Source of the DNA: Castanea sativa
Lineage: Eukaryota; Streptophyta; Magnoliopsida; Fagales; Fagaceae
Assembly: GCF_040712315.1 (NCBI RefSeq)
Contig: NC_134017.1
Span: forward strand, 52,821,636-52,885,635
Direction: 5' to 3'
Length of the DNA: 64,000 bases
The position numbers were made by a program, and so were the translations under genes. This document shows, piece after piece, positions 1 through 11,689 of this stretch (position 1 is the stretch's first letter; the number at the start of each line of letters is the position of its first letter). Below the pieces are notes generated by a model. The model saw only the letters and a program-made list of their open reading frames with translations. It had not been told where the DNA came from and ran no database searches.

Positions 1-2
1 TG

Positions 3-1301
3 GACTCATTGCTATCCATGGTCATGAAGGAAGGGGAGACACTGAAAGCATACTCCGACAGATATTGGGAGATGTTTAATGAAATAGACGGCGACTTTGA
101 TGAGGTGGCGCTAAATACCTTTAAGGTAGGCCTCCCTACTAATCACGACCTAAGAAAGTCTTTGACGAAAAAGCCCGTCCGCAGCGTACGTCGCCTTATG
201 GATCGTATTGATGAATATAAAAGGGTAGAGGAAGACCAGCAACAGGGAAAAGGAAAGGAGAAGGTTATCCCGCAGGAGAGAAGGGATTTCAGGTCGGACA
301 GATATCACAACAACAAGCCGAGGAGGGATTATTTCGGACAATCCAGCTCGGCAGCACCCCAAGCTGTAAATACTGTGTTCCGAGAACCAGTACATCAGTT
401 ATTAGAAAAAGTTCGTAAAGAGCCCTTCTTTAGATAGCCCGGCAAGATGGCAGGGGACCCTGCGAGAAGAAATCAAAACCTTTTTTGTCAATACCATCAG
501 GATGTGGGCCACACTACTGAGAACTGCCGGACCCTGTGGAACCATCTAGAGCAGCTTGTCGGAGAGGGAAAGCTGAAGCAGCATTTGTGTCAACCCACTG
601 GGCAGGTCAGTCAAGTTGGTTCAAACAACCAAAGGAACAGTTCATCTCGGCCAGCATTGGGAACAATTAATGTTATCTTCGCCGCACCTGGTAGGACCGG
701 CTCAGGTCCCACTAGGGTCATGGCGGTTTCCCATCCGCAGGCCGAGGATGTGAGTGGTAGGCCGAAGAGATTAAAGAGCACTTTACCTGTCTTGGGTTTC
801 TCCGAGGAGGATAAAATAGGAACTATCCAGCCCCATGACGATGCTCTTGTGGTTACCCTCAGAATAGGGAATTATGACGTGAAGAGGGTGATGATAGATC
901 AGGGCAGCGGTGCAGATATCATGTACCCTGATCTATTTAAGGGGCTAAGGTTGGAGTTGGAAGATTTAACTCCTTATGACTCACCTCTTATTAGCTTTGA
1001 AGGGAGAGCCGTTGTACCAAAAGGACAGATCCGTTTACCCGTTCAATCCGGCACAGAAACGGTTGAAGTAGATTTCATTGTGGTTGACGCGTACTTTCCA
1101 TATACAGCCATCTTAGCCAGGCTATGGCTGCACGCCCTGGGAGCCGTCTCCTCTACCTTGCACGTTAAGGTTAAATTCCCCTCGGGGGAACATGTTGAGG
1201 AAATCCTCGGCAGTCAGGTAGTGGCCAGACAATGCATCTCCGCTGCAGTACTTCGTCAGTCAGAAGTCGAGTTATCAACCTTGCCCATCCAGGAGTCATA
1301 G
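3..1301 (+). pseudogene. gag (C-terminal part) and protease of element 1, interrupted by in-frame stops
   Basis: One frame runs from base 3 and continues into pol, broken by TAG at 435-437 and 1299-1301. The first part is the gag capsid region (retrotransposon gag domain). At about 483-530 is a variant zinc knuckle, C-x2-H-x4-H-x4-C, common in plant gag of this type. The protease active site at about 889-910 reads MIDQGSGAD, where Ty3 elements usually have D-S/T-G; the D-Q-G form is usual in this family as I recall it. Because the frame is the same on both sides of each stop, gag-pol was probably one polyprotein. The 435 stop sits where a tryptophan codon (TGG) is likely, since element 2 has TGG there, fitting a G-to-A change. 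The copy cannot make gag-pol by simple translation. Confidence 0.85.
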
Positions 1302-1331
1302 CAATTAACAGCTCCGGAGGCACCTGGAGCG

Positions 1332-4300
1332 ATGACAGAAGATGAGGCTGTTTGCGAGGAGTTAGAGAAGTTTGTAATAGCAGATGATCCAGAGAGGTTC
1401 TTCCAAGTTGGCATACTTTTGCCATACCAAGAGAAGATGGAGTTGTTGGAATTTCTGAAGGACAATATAGATGTCTTTGCGTGGGACCCTTATGAGGCTC
1501 CAGGCGTAGATCCGAGCTTTATTTGTCATCGTTTAAACGTCAATCCGGCCATCGTTCCGAGGAGGTAGCCACCTCGGCGATCTTCCCGAGAACATTCTGA
1601 GGCTGTGAAGGAAGAGGTTCTTAAACTCAAAAGGGCGGGGGCTATCAAAGAAGTTTTCTACCCTGAATGGTTGGCTCATACTGTTGTCGTTAAGAAGAAA
1701 AACGGCAGGTGGAGAGTATGTGTGGACTTTACTGATCTGAACAAGGCCTGTCCTAAAGATTCTTTCCCAATGCCACGGATTGATCAACTGGTAGATGCTA
1801 CTGTCGGACATCCTCGGATGAGTTTCCTGGACGCCTTTCAGGGTTACCACCAAATTCCCTTGGCGTTAGAGGATCAGGAAAAGACTGCTTTCATTACTCC
1901 AACGGGGAACTATCATTATAAGGTCATGCCATTTGGGTTAAAAAATGCTGGGGCTACTTATCAAAGAATGATGACCCGAATGTTTGAACAGCAACTGGGG
2001 AAAACCATAGAAGTATACGTGGATGATATGGTGGTAAAGAGTAAGACGGTACCTTCGCACATGACAGATTTGGCCGACACCTTCCAAATGCTGAGGAAGT
2101 ATAAGTTGCGCCTTAACGCCTCCAAGTGTTCTTTTGGCGTGGGATCTGGAAAGTTCTTAGGATATATGATCACTCATAGGGGCATAGAGGTGAACCCAGT
2201 GCAGGTTAGGGCTATTCAAAATTTGCAGCCGCCTCGGAACCCAAAGGAGATTCAGAAATTGACCGGAATGATTGCTGCGTTGAACAGATTTATTTCTCGG
2301 TCAGCTGACCGGTGCCGTCCTTTCTTTCAGTTGTTGAACAAGTGGAAAGGGTTTCAGTGGACCGAGGATTGTGAGTCAGCTTTCCAACAGCTTAAGCAAT
2401 ATCTATCTCGGCCACCCATTTTATCTCGCCCTGAGGTGGACGAGGTTTTATTCGCTTATCTGGCCGTGGCTATTCATGCGGTGAGTCTAGTCCTTATAAG
2501 GAATGAAGATGGAGTGCAGAGGCCGATCTACTATGTTAGTAAGTCCTTGAATGAAGCCGAGGTGCGCTATTTGCCCTTGGAAAAAGCACTTCTGGCTGTA
2601 GTCCACGCCACGCGCAAACTTCCTCATTATTTCCAATCTCATACTGTGGTTGTTTTGACCCAGTTGCCGCTCAAGGCTGTGTTGCGTAGTGCTGATTATT
2701 CTGGCAGAGTGGCAAAATGGGGAACCATTTTGGGAGCCTTTGATGTTAAGTACAAGCCTCGCACCTCGGTGAAAGGTCAGGTCCTCGCTGATTTGGTGGC
2801 AGAGTTTGCTGAACCATTGTTAGAAGAAACTTCAAAGGGAGCGCACATGGGTGAAAAATCAGTTGGTGTGATCACAGCCGTATCGCCCTCGGCTTGGAAA
2901 GTTTATGTGGATGGGGCTGCTAATCATAAAGGGTCTGGCGTTGGACTTGTTCTAATGTCCCCTGAAGGAATTGTCTTTGAAAAATCTTTGAGATTGGCTT
3001 TCTCGGCTACTAATAATGAGGCCGAGTATGAAGCAGTCTTGGTAGGCATGCGAATGGTACATAAGATGGGTGGCAAGGAAATCCATGTGTTCTCGGACTC
3101 TCAATTAGTGGTCGGCCAAGTCATGGGGACCATGGAGGCTAGAGACCCCAGAATGCAAGAATATTTGGCCCAGGTTAAACGTCAGCGAGCTGAATTCGAC
3201 TCATTTGCCTTAGCTCATGTCTCTAGGAGTGGAAACACTCATGCAGATTCTTTAGCTACATTGGCCACATCCTCGGCTCAAGGTCTACCAAGGGTGATTC
3301 TCGTTGAGGATCTGGTAGAACCTTCTCTTATAGCTGCTGACGCACCTCGCATCCATCTAATAAGGCCTAGTCCTAGTTGGATGGAGTCGATCATATCTTT
3401 TCTCAAAAATGACATCCTTCCCGAAGACAAAGTTGAAGCAGAAAAGGTACGTCGAAAGGCGCCGCGTTTCTGGTTGTCCGAGGACCAGAAGCTATACAAA
3501 CGATCCTTTTCGGGACCGTATTTGTTGTGTGTACACCCTGAATCAACAGAATCATTACTGGAGGAATTGCATGAGGGAATTTGTGGAAGCCACACTGGAG
3601 GAAGATCCTTAGCCCATAGAGCCCTGACTCAGGGTTATTGGTGGCCCAATATGCAGAGGGAGGCTCAGGACTATGCCAGAAAATGTGATCAGTGTCAGAG
3701 GTTCGCCCCTAATATCCACCAACCTGGAGGGGTTCTTAACCCTCTCTCCAGCCCTTGGCCTTTCGCGCAATGGGGCTTGGACATTGTAGGGCCCTTTCCG
3801 AGAGCTGCTGGAAACAAAAGATGGTTGCTCGTGGGAACAGACTACTTTACTAAGTGGGTCGAGGCTGAGCCTTTGGCCAATATCCGAGATGTTGATTCCA
3901 AGAAATTTATCTGGAAAAATATTGTTACTAGATTCGGTATACCACATACACTCGTCTCGGACAATGGCGTTCAATTTGACAGCAAGGCCTTTAGGCAATA
4001 CTGTGGTGAGATGGGTATTATAAATAGATACTCTACTCCAGCTTATCCTCGAGGAAATGGGCAGGCCGAGGCCGTTAACAAGGTCATAGTCAACGGGCTT
4101 AAGAAGAGGTTAGACGATGCGAAAGGCAGGTGGGTAGAAGAGCTCCCTCATGTCCTGTGGACGTATCGGACCACACCGCGTAGGTCCACTGGAGAAACTC
4201 CATTCTCTATGACTTATGGAGCCGAGGCGGTGATACCACTGGAATCCGGTTTTCCTACTCTAAAGACAAGTTCTTTTAGTCCAGAGAAAAACGAGGGACT

Positions 4301-4616
4301 TCTAGAGAAAGATCTTGATTTACTTGAGGAACGGCGTGAGGCAGCTATGGTCCAATTGGCGTATTATCAGCAGAAGCTAAAACGAGGGTATGATGCCCAC
4401 GTGAAGCTAAGGCCACTTGCACCTGGTGATCTTGTATTAAGGAAAGTTGTAGGCACTTCTAAGAACCCAGCATGGGGTAAGCTAGGACCTAACTGGGAAG
4501 GCCCCTACCGCATTGTTTCAATAGCAGGCATAGGGTCATATAGGCTAGCTGACCTAGATGAACGAGTTGTACCACGTCCATGGAATGTAAATAATCTTAG
4601 AAGGTATTATTATTAA
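1332..4616 (+). pseudogene. pol of element 1: RT, RNase H, second RNase H, integrase
   Basis: The frame continues from gag-protease. A short open part (1332-1565) ends at TAG 1566-1568, where element 2 has CAG, so C-to-T is likely. A 1003-residue open frame then runs from 1605 to 4616. Residues numbered from 1605: RT with Asp76 and the YVDD box at 138-141; ancestral RNase H at about 280-400 that lacks the usual acidic residues (LAVAIHAV, VLTQLPL); second RNase H at about 431-560 with intact Asp436, Glu474, Asp498 and Asp548; integrase zinc finger His656/His663/Cys694/Cys697 and catalytic Asp726, Asp786, Glu822. The degenerate first and intact second RNase H are diagnostic of Tat. Apart from the upstream stops the enzyme part looks recently active. 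It ends in a C-terminal integrase domain just before the tandem array. Confidence 0.93.
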
Positions 4617-4664
4617 TCAAATAAGCTTCTGTCAATTAATATTTCAAAGTTATGGCTAGCTCTC

Positions 4665-6118
4665 ACGTTTGAAGTTACAATTCTTAAGAATCAAACAGAA
4701 ACTTGGTTAAGTGTAGTCCTCGGACCACAAACCTTGTGGAAATTGATGTCTTATCATTTGTTAAACAGAACCTTAGTTATGTCGGGTCTTCGGACCTCCT
4801 ACTTTGGGAAAATTAACATTTGAAGTTATTGTTTTAAAGAATCAAACAGAAACATGGTTAAGTGTAGTCCTCGGACCACAAACCTTGTGGAAATTGATGT
4901 CTTATCATTTGTTAAACAGAACCTTAGTTATGCCGGGTCTTCGGACCTCCTACTTTGGGAAAATTAACATTTAAAGTTACAATTTTTGAGAATCAAACAG
5001 AAACTTGGTTAAGTGTAGTTCTCGGACCACAAACCTTGTGGAAATTGATGTCTTATCATTTGTTAAACAGAACCTTAGTTATGTCGGGTCTTCGGACCTC
5101 CTACTTTGGGAAAATTAACATTTGAAGTTATTGTTTTAAAGAATCAAACAGAAACAGGGTTAAGTGTAGTCCTCGGACCACAAACCTTGTGGAAATTGAT
5201 GTCTTATCATTTGTTAAACAGAACCTTAGTTATGCCGGGTCTTCGGACCTCCTACTTTGGGAAAATTAACATTTGAAGTTACAATTTTTGAGAATCAAAC
5301 AGAAACTTGGTTAAGTGTAGTCCTCGGACCACAAACCTTGTGGAAATTGATGTCTTATCATTTGTTAAACAGAACCTTAGTTATGCCGGGTCTTCGGACC
5401 TCCTACTTTGGGAAAATTAACATTTAAAGTTACAATTTTTGAGAATCAAACAGAAACTTGGTTAAGTGTAGTCCTCGGACCACAAACCTTGTGGAAATTG
5501 ATGTCTTATCATTTGTTAAACAGAACCTTAGTTATGCCGGGTCTTCGGACCTCCTACTTTGGGAAAATTAACATTTGAAGTTACAATTTTTGAGAATCAA
5601 ACAGAAACTTGGTTAAGTGTAGTCCTCGGACCACAAACCTTGTGGAAATTGATGTCTTATCATTTGTTAAACAGAACCTTAGTTATGCCGGGTCTTCGGA
5701 CCTCCTACTTTGGGAAAATTAACATTTAAAGTTACAATTTTTGAGAATCAAACAGAAACCTGGTTAAGTGTAGTCCTCAGACCACAAACCTTGTGGAAAT
5801 TGATGTCTTATCATTTGTTAAACAGAACCTTAGTTATGCCGGGTCTTCGGACCTCCTACTTTGGGAAAATTAACATTTGAAGTTACAATTTTTGAGAATC
5901 AAACAGAAACTTGGTTAAGTGTAGTCCTCGGACCACAAACCTTGTGAAAATTGATGTCTTATCATTTGTTAAACAGAACCTTAGTTATGCCGGGTCTTCG
6001 GACCTCCTACTTTGGGAAAATTAACATTTGAAGTTATTGTTTTAAAGAATCAAACAGAAACATGGTTAAGTGTAGTCCTCAGACCACAAACCTTGTGGAA
6101 ATTGATGTCTTATCATTT
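4665..6118 (+). repeat. 151-bp tandem array in the 3' untranslated part of element 1
   Basis: The motif CCTCGGACCACAAACC (with small variants) starts at 4718, 4869, 5020, 5171, 5322, 5473, 5624, 5775, 5926 and 6077: ten starts, every step exactly 151 bp. Each unit contains CCACAA-acc-TTGTGG and GGTC-TTCG-GACC, two perfect inverted repeats; the second would be a C(UUCG)G tetraloop hairpin in RNA. Units alternate between two subtypes (GTTATTGTTTTAAAG and GTTACAATTTTTGAG linkers). Known: Tat-lineage elements often carry hypervariable tandem repeats downstream of integrase, which can seed satellite DNA. It is not a CRISPR array, because there are no variable spacers. Confidence 0.95.
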
Positions 6119-6683
6119 ACAGTTACAATTTTGAAGAATTAAACGAAAGATTGCTTAAGATTTATCTTCGGACTATGACTTTGATTAAACTTAACTTCTG
6201 ATTGTGTCTGGATGTTAATACCTTACTGTTTATTAACTCGGATCTTAAGTTTTATATCTCTACGTATTGAGGAAATTTGTGTAAGGAATGGTCCTCGGAT
6301 CTTACAACCTACTAAAAACAGTGTTATGCATTATAAGGGCTTAATTGTTATATGAAGTCCTCTTTCCTTTTTTAATCGAGGTATTATTCAAATGAATTAA
6401 CCATGTCACCTTGTATTAAATCTTTAATAATATACGCATGATTATGTGAAAGTTATGACTATGCAATCCTTGGAGTTAGATTTTGATGCTCTGAGAAACT
6501 TCTGATATGACTTAATGGGAAAACTTTTGTAATAAGTACATAAAGAATAAAGAAAAAGCAGACACAATCCAAGTGAAAAGCAAACGAAATTGTTCTTCAT
6601 TAATCAAGGTGAATATACATTACAATATATAATTCAAAAATACAAAAAAAAAGAATGGAAAAAGAGAAGCCCTAAGCTAAGTC
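6119..6683. other. Noncoding part of element 1 between array and antisense gene
   Basis: No ORF of interest. The sequence is shared with element 2 (about 34106-34440), so it is an original part of the retrotransposon. The segment from about 6530 to 6560, rich in AAAGAA runs, is the side of the element where the large deletion in element 2 begins. Confidence 0.7.
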
Positions 6684-9518
6684 CTAAGCTGTTGGAGGAG
6701 GATCTTGCTGAGAGGTACTAGTGCCCTCGGTCTTTCTCAACTCCAGCTCAAAAGGAGTCATAACCTGCTTTCCTTTATCCGCTGTCTTTGTTGGAAGGAC
6801 GTTGGGTTCCACTATCTGGTTCAAGTCCTTCTCTGCATCCACTCCTCCTTCCTTTTCTTTATTGGAACCCGAAGGTTCTGTAGGATCAGGAATTTGCTGT
6901 GGGACCATCGGAGGTAGGACAGGAAGAGTTGGCTCAGGGGTAGGAGTAGCAGCAGGAGCCTCTTCAATCTCCTGTATTTCTAGGGGAAGCCAAACGTTCT
7001 CGGACTTCCTCAAATCCGAAGACTAGGGAACTCCTGCTACGTTTAAAGCTTCCCCCCATACTTTTTGACAGTATTCGCGGCATAAAGCCGCGAATTTCTC
7101 TGTCAGCTGTTCCTCGGTGGTCGCTACCCCTTCGTCAAAACTTGCCTGCTTGGCAGCTTGAAGAGAGAGTTGGAAGGAGCTGGCTTCTTCCTTCATCAGA
7201 GCCAGTTGTTTCTTCAGATCCGAGCACTCCCTTTGAGCTTGGGAGAGCTCTTCATTTCTTTCCTTAAGGAGTTTGCGCTGTCCTTCTATCTGGGTCTTCA
7301 TGGTCTTCAAGTTTGACTCGACCCCATTCTTCTCTCTCCTCAGCTCTGCTAGCTCCGAGGTCAGCTTCTCGTCCTCGGCAAGGGCTGTACCTAAGGTCTT
7401 CTCAGTCTCCACCCTAGTTTCGAGCTCAGCCCTGGCTACTTTCCGAGCGTCTTTAATAAACTTTTCAGCTACAAAGACCTCCTGAATAGCCTGTAAAAAA
7501 GCATGATGGAGTTAGGAATAACAAAAACTAATTTACTTATAAATATTGTTAAAAGGAGAAACACTTACCAGTGCTAAGTCTCTTTTTAGAGAGAGGAATA
7601 GTTGTGGTTGGCCCATCTTTTCCAAGGTCTCCATGTCCTTGGGCAGCAGAAGAGGGCGTTTTAGGACCTCGGCCAGGTGGTGGGCGTGGCCTTGTTGAAC
7701 TGCCCTTATACTGGACTGGCAGGAGATAGGAGCGCCGTCCAGCCTTAGATCGGGGGACCATGTGGTCGGTGCTCGGCGCACTACAGCCTCATTTCTGATT
7801 TCCCCAAGTTCACTCGAACGTGCTCTACCCTTGCACTTGTCCGGCCTTCGCCGCCGGGGCCGGTGGGAGTTGTTGGCGTGGTTTCTTGGGGTCTTTAGTG
7901 ATCGCCCCGACATTATCCCCCTTTCTCTTCTTCTTGGGATACTCGGCTGCCAGATTTGGCTCGGATAGAGGAGGAGGAGGAGGTAAAGCTGGGGGAACTT
8001 GGGACGTCCCCGTTTTCTTCTTCTCTGCAACTTTGGCAGCCCTATTAGTGAGAAGACCCTCCATTCGTCCCATGTCTTCTACGGATTCGTCCTCGGGAAG
8101 GGCAGCTACAAACCCTGCGATTCCAGAGGCCTCGGTGGCTTCTTCCTCCTCGTCGGAAAGTACCACGAACTGGTTTCCGCGAGGTCTCTCGGTGTCTTCG
8201 AGATGGAATTGGTCTATCTCGTCGTCAAGAGTGTGTGAAGAAGACACCTCCTCTTCTGGAACGACAGTTGTTTGTGAGTGTATGGCGAGGGGGACTGCTG
8301 CTATCGGCCGGTTGTACAAAATAGTGTCAGGAGCGTCCGGGAGGTCACGGTCGTCCAAAAAATGGGGCCGAGCTACGTTTATCCTCTTTCGTCTTCGGTC
8401 GCCGGCAATAATAGCGTCCTCTATCTCCTGGAAGTCTTTGGAAAAGAGGGTGTATCCTAGAATAAGATGAGCAGCCCGGAGTTGTAGGTCTGCACTAACG
8501 AATACCTCGGAGCGAAGTACTCGGTTTAGATCGGCAACGTTACAGTGACTCAGACGAGGACGCACGTGCTGCTTATCTGCAAAAAAGACGTCAAAACAAA
8601 CAAACCTGGTCAGATTCACACAAATATTTAACGAATTTAAGTAAATACAAATACGCATTTCTGTGTGTGTGTTAGGAGAAGTTGTGTTGTGGGGAGATTA
8701 ATCCTATGGTGTCGCACCTGGATCCCCCCACTGAACTGGGCAGTGGAGGCCGTCGTGCCAGTTCCCAGACACGATCAGGTAGTCGTCCTTCATGCCTTTG
8801 TTTGATTTGGGCAGACAGGAGATTAGCCTAACGGTGCTAGACCGAGATTTCATATAATAGCCTACCTTAGAGAGTTTGTGGGACTCATATAGGAACACGA
8901 CATCGTGCCATGTGAGGTTTAAACTCATCCGCTCGTTTAGAGCATCTACACTACCTAAAACTCTAAAAACATTTGGAAGGCATTGGTCGGGGCACAACCG
9001 GTGGTTGCGAAGATACTCCCTCATTACGGGTTTCATTGGTAGGGTCATCCCACCCTCTATGAAGGCTATCATAGGAATGATAACCTCTCCCTCTTTCCTA
9101 GAACCAGCCACGGCTGTTGCCGGGCAGTATTCTAACCCTACGTCGCTGGGAATATGGTATTTGGCTCTAAAGCCTTCCATCCCAGCGGCGGTATCAACTA
9201 GACACTTGAATCTTCCCATTACAGAGACGATAGACTAAACTTTAAAAGGGAGAGTGATTGTATTGGTAGCCGAGGACTGTATCCGAGGAGAAAAGGTCAA
9301 GACTAGAGAGAGCAAGAACTTACAAAGTTGAAGGTACGGGTTTCCACGGTTTTCTGCTGGTGAAGAATGATTGTTGTTGTTTTGATGGGATTGATCCCTG
9401 ATGACTTAAATGAAGGCGCAGGTTCCCGAAGCGTCACGACGTGCGAAAAGGCGGCCTCGAAAATTATGTCTGTCCCGCCTAAAATTTCGTGGAGTGAGGA
9501 GAACCGTTGGATGCCCAT
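6684..9518 (-). pseudogene. Spliced antisense accessory gene of the Tat element (gypsy-type 'Transposase_28'-like plus coiled coil)
   Basis: Four minus-strand ORFs join through good splice sites in matching phase. Exons: 9518-9324, 9234-8718, 8576-7569, 7490-6684. Introns: 9323-9235 (GTAAGT...TTTAG), 8717-8577 (CAG/GTGCG...TTTTTTGCAG), 7568-7491 (CTG/GTAAGT...TTTTTTACAG). Exon 2 holds a domain around MTLPMKPVMREYLRNH resembling the plant 'putative gypsy-type transposon' family (PF04195). Exon 3 has an acidic linker, a Pro/Lys-rich stretch and a conserved SLKRDLAL end; exon 4 is a long coiled coil followed by a Pro/Glu-rich tail. Two lesions: a frameshift near 7835 (the first frame stops at 7825) and an in-frame TAG at 7023-7025. 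Function is unknown. The most 5' exon and the ATG at 9518 are less certain; a TATAAA/TTTATA lies near 9640. Element 2 has lost this gene. Confidence 0.75.
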
Positions 9519-9705
9519 CTCACCGTTGTGCGTGGGAGACAAAGAGTAACTTACAGTAATAAATGCGCGCGTTTTCGAAAATGAAACCGCCAAGTGTCAT
9601 CTTCTGGGACGCGAAACGATTTCCACACGTGCCGTCACTTATAAAGTGTGTAGAGCAGGTTCTCGTCGGATCAAAACCCTATTTTTCTCCTCGGGTGTTG
9701 AAAAT

Positions 9706-9724
9706 TAGAGTTTTGAGGGGCTAT
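9706..9724 (+). promoter_or_regulatory. Polypurine tract of element 1
   Basis: A purine-rich stretch (TTTTGAGGGGC) lies directly before the TG that opens the LTR, the usual place for the primer of plus-strand DNA synthesis. It is shorter and less pure than in many elements, so the exact bounds are inferred. Confidence 0.55.
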
Positions 9725-10473
9725 TGTGGGGAGTAAAAATATCTTAATAGGGATATGGGCCATTGGGCCTTGCTAAGGAAGGCCGACCTACTCTTGGGTT
9801 TAGGGCTTGTTGATACTCTAGGTCGGCCCATACGCCGAGGATCCGAGGACCGAGCCGAGGATGCTTTTCCCCTCGGACTGACACCAAAGAACCCGGGACT
9901 TCATGGTACAGGTTAGGGAATGGCACGGTCAAGACCAATGGTTAAAGGGGGTGAACCCCAGAACGCCCCAGAAGCACCGGTGTTGAAGAAATGTCAAAAA
10001 TAAAGGCGGCTACTTCCACATTAAAGACCCTGCACCTACCACCCTGGCTGCATTAATGGGGAGGTGACACTTGAACAGTGGAAGGGAAACTTCTAGTTAC
10101 TGTTCAAAGGCACTAAGAAAAGAAATATCTAGGCTAAGGGAGGAATTGGGGCAACACGTGTATAAAGTATTAAAAAGAGGAGTATTTAAGGAGGGACCTG
10201 AAACAGAAACAGACAGAACTTTTTGGAACCTAAAAAGAAAAAAGACAAAGGGTGAGATATAATATAAGAACAGCTCTCGGCTTACGTCCGAGGAGGCCCA
10301 GTTACAATATTCCTTGTTGTTTTCAATTACTTGCGATCTTTAGTTTGTCATTTAATCCTCATATACTTCTAACCTGGGTTTCAAGCCCACACTCTACAAA
10401 TTCTTATTGTTTAAGGCTCATTGGGCCTGAGCCCATAACTGTTCTTGGGTCCAGGTGCAATTGTGCACTTACA
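9725..10473 (+). repeat. 3' LTR of element 1
   Basis: It starts TGTGGGGAG and ends GTGCACTTACA, the same ends as the 5' LTR of element 2 (27090-27801) and the surviving end of its 3' LTR. Length is 749 bp. A TATTTAAGG at about 10182 may serve as TATA box, with R and U5 after it. Confidence 0.9.
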
Positions 10474-11689
10474 GTATGTAGATTGTAAAATTAATCACAT
10501 AACAGCCCTGAACCATTTCAATCCTAAAATCCAAAACAAAAAAAAAATAAACAAAAAAGAATTTCTCTAACCCAAATACCTAAATCAATCAATCCAACCA
10601 AATATCCAAACATAAAGCATATTTAACACTCAATTAAAAAGAAAATTACCAGTGATGGTTCAAACAGAGTGGAAACTATACCTGGTAGTACTGTTTCTAC
10701 TCAGACTTGGATTGCTTCCAAGGATTTGCCTTTTCACCTGCAAACCCAAAAAAGAAAAGTTAAAGAAAAACGATTTAATTTTTTATTACACAGATTTGGA
10801 ATAGAAATCAATCAATAACAAATGAAATTTACAATTGAATCAAAGAGAGAGTTAAATAAATAAACACTGAGTAGAACGATTGAAAACTCTTCGCCAGGAG
10901 TACTCATTCAAGAAGCATAAAAGAAATTGAAAAGATCAAAAATACTCTACTCTCTATGTGATTGAAAAATTACCCAAAACAACTTTAACTTGAAAATCCA
11001 AAACCAAACCAAACCAAAGCAACACAAATACCCTAACCATAAACCAAATCTAATCCAATAAACTTAATCAAAATCAAATCTAGCCCAAATGCCTAAATTG
11101 AACCTATAGTACCAAAAACCCAAAATTTTGAAAAAAATTACTGTTACTCGAAACCCTAAACCTAAAATCAAAACCCTAAACCTAAAATCGAAACCCCACA
11201 ATCACAAAATCGAAACCCTACAATCACAAAAACGAAACCCTACAATCACAAAATCGAAACCCTAAACCTAGAATCAAAACCCTAAAACAAAAATCAAAAC
11301 AATCAATTTAAAAACTTACTGTTAGTTGGCCCTGTCAGTGTCTTGAGTGAGATTGAGAGAGGGAGAGACCCAAGGCAGCGCCGGTGTACGATCGGTGGTG
11401 GAGCTTGGGTGCCTTAGGGGTTTTTTTGTTATTTTTTTTAGGGTAAGGCTTTTCGCCGCGGCCTCGGACTTCGGTGCGGGTGAGGGTGGAGGCGGTGCCA
11501 TGGCGCTTGCTCTGGAGGTCAGTGACGATGCCTTGGTGAACGACGGCGCGGGCGATGTAGGGTGGGGCGGACTTTAGTTCGAGTTTGGTCTTGATCGAGG
11601 GAATTGGGTTTGAAGGTTTGGACAGAGCAAGGGCTGTTTTAGGTAAGTAGATTTTTTCATTTAATATTTATAGTAGGGTTTTTAGCCCT
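10474..11689. other. Sequence between element 1 and the CACTA end; telomere-like repeat block
   Basis: Mostly A-rich sequence with no convincing gene. At about 11147-11290 there are imperfect repeats of AAACCCTAAACCTAAAAT and AATCACAAAATCGAAACCCTA, which include the plant telomere unit CCCTAAA but are too degenerate to be a true telomere. On the minus strand a short Pro/Ala-rich frame starts with ATG at 11501. Together with the GC-rich stretch 11340-11580 it may be the first exon region of the CACTA element that ends at 12053. I cannot identify a product. Confidence 0.4.

Larger units (their letters stand above)
1..10473 (+). mobile_element. Tat-lineage Ty3/gypsy LTR retrotransposon (element 1), 5' end outside window
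   Basis: Seen: in order on the plus strand are the end of gag, an aspartic protease, reverse transcriptase, RNase H, a second RNase H, integrase, a 151-bp tandem array, an oppositely oriented spliced gene, a polypurine tract and an LTR. The 5' LTR and start of gag lie before base 1. Known: the Tat lineage (Ogre, Retand, Grande and relatives) is marked by an extra RNase H between the ancestral RNase H and integrase, a long 3' noncoding region often with tandem repeats, and sometimes extra ORFs. Element 2 (27090-34686) belongs to the same family and shows the missing 5' part. The LTR ends in CA at 10473 and is followed by GTATG, the predicted target duplication; its partner would lie upstream of the window. 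Confidence 0.93.

Noticed and set aside
4665..6118. Regular array that could be read as CRISPR
   Set aside because: The whole 151-bp unit is repeated with no variable spacers, it lies inside a plant retrotransposon, and there are no cas genes.
11147..11290. CCCTAAA-like repeats as an interstitial telomere
   Set aside because: Units are too irregular and mixed with AATCACAAAATCGAAA; more likely simple decay of a short repeat.
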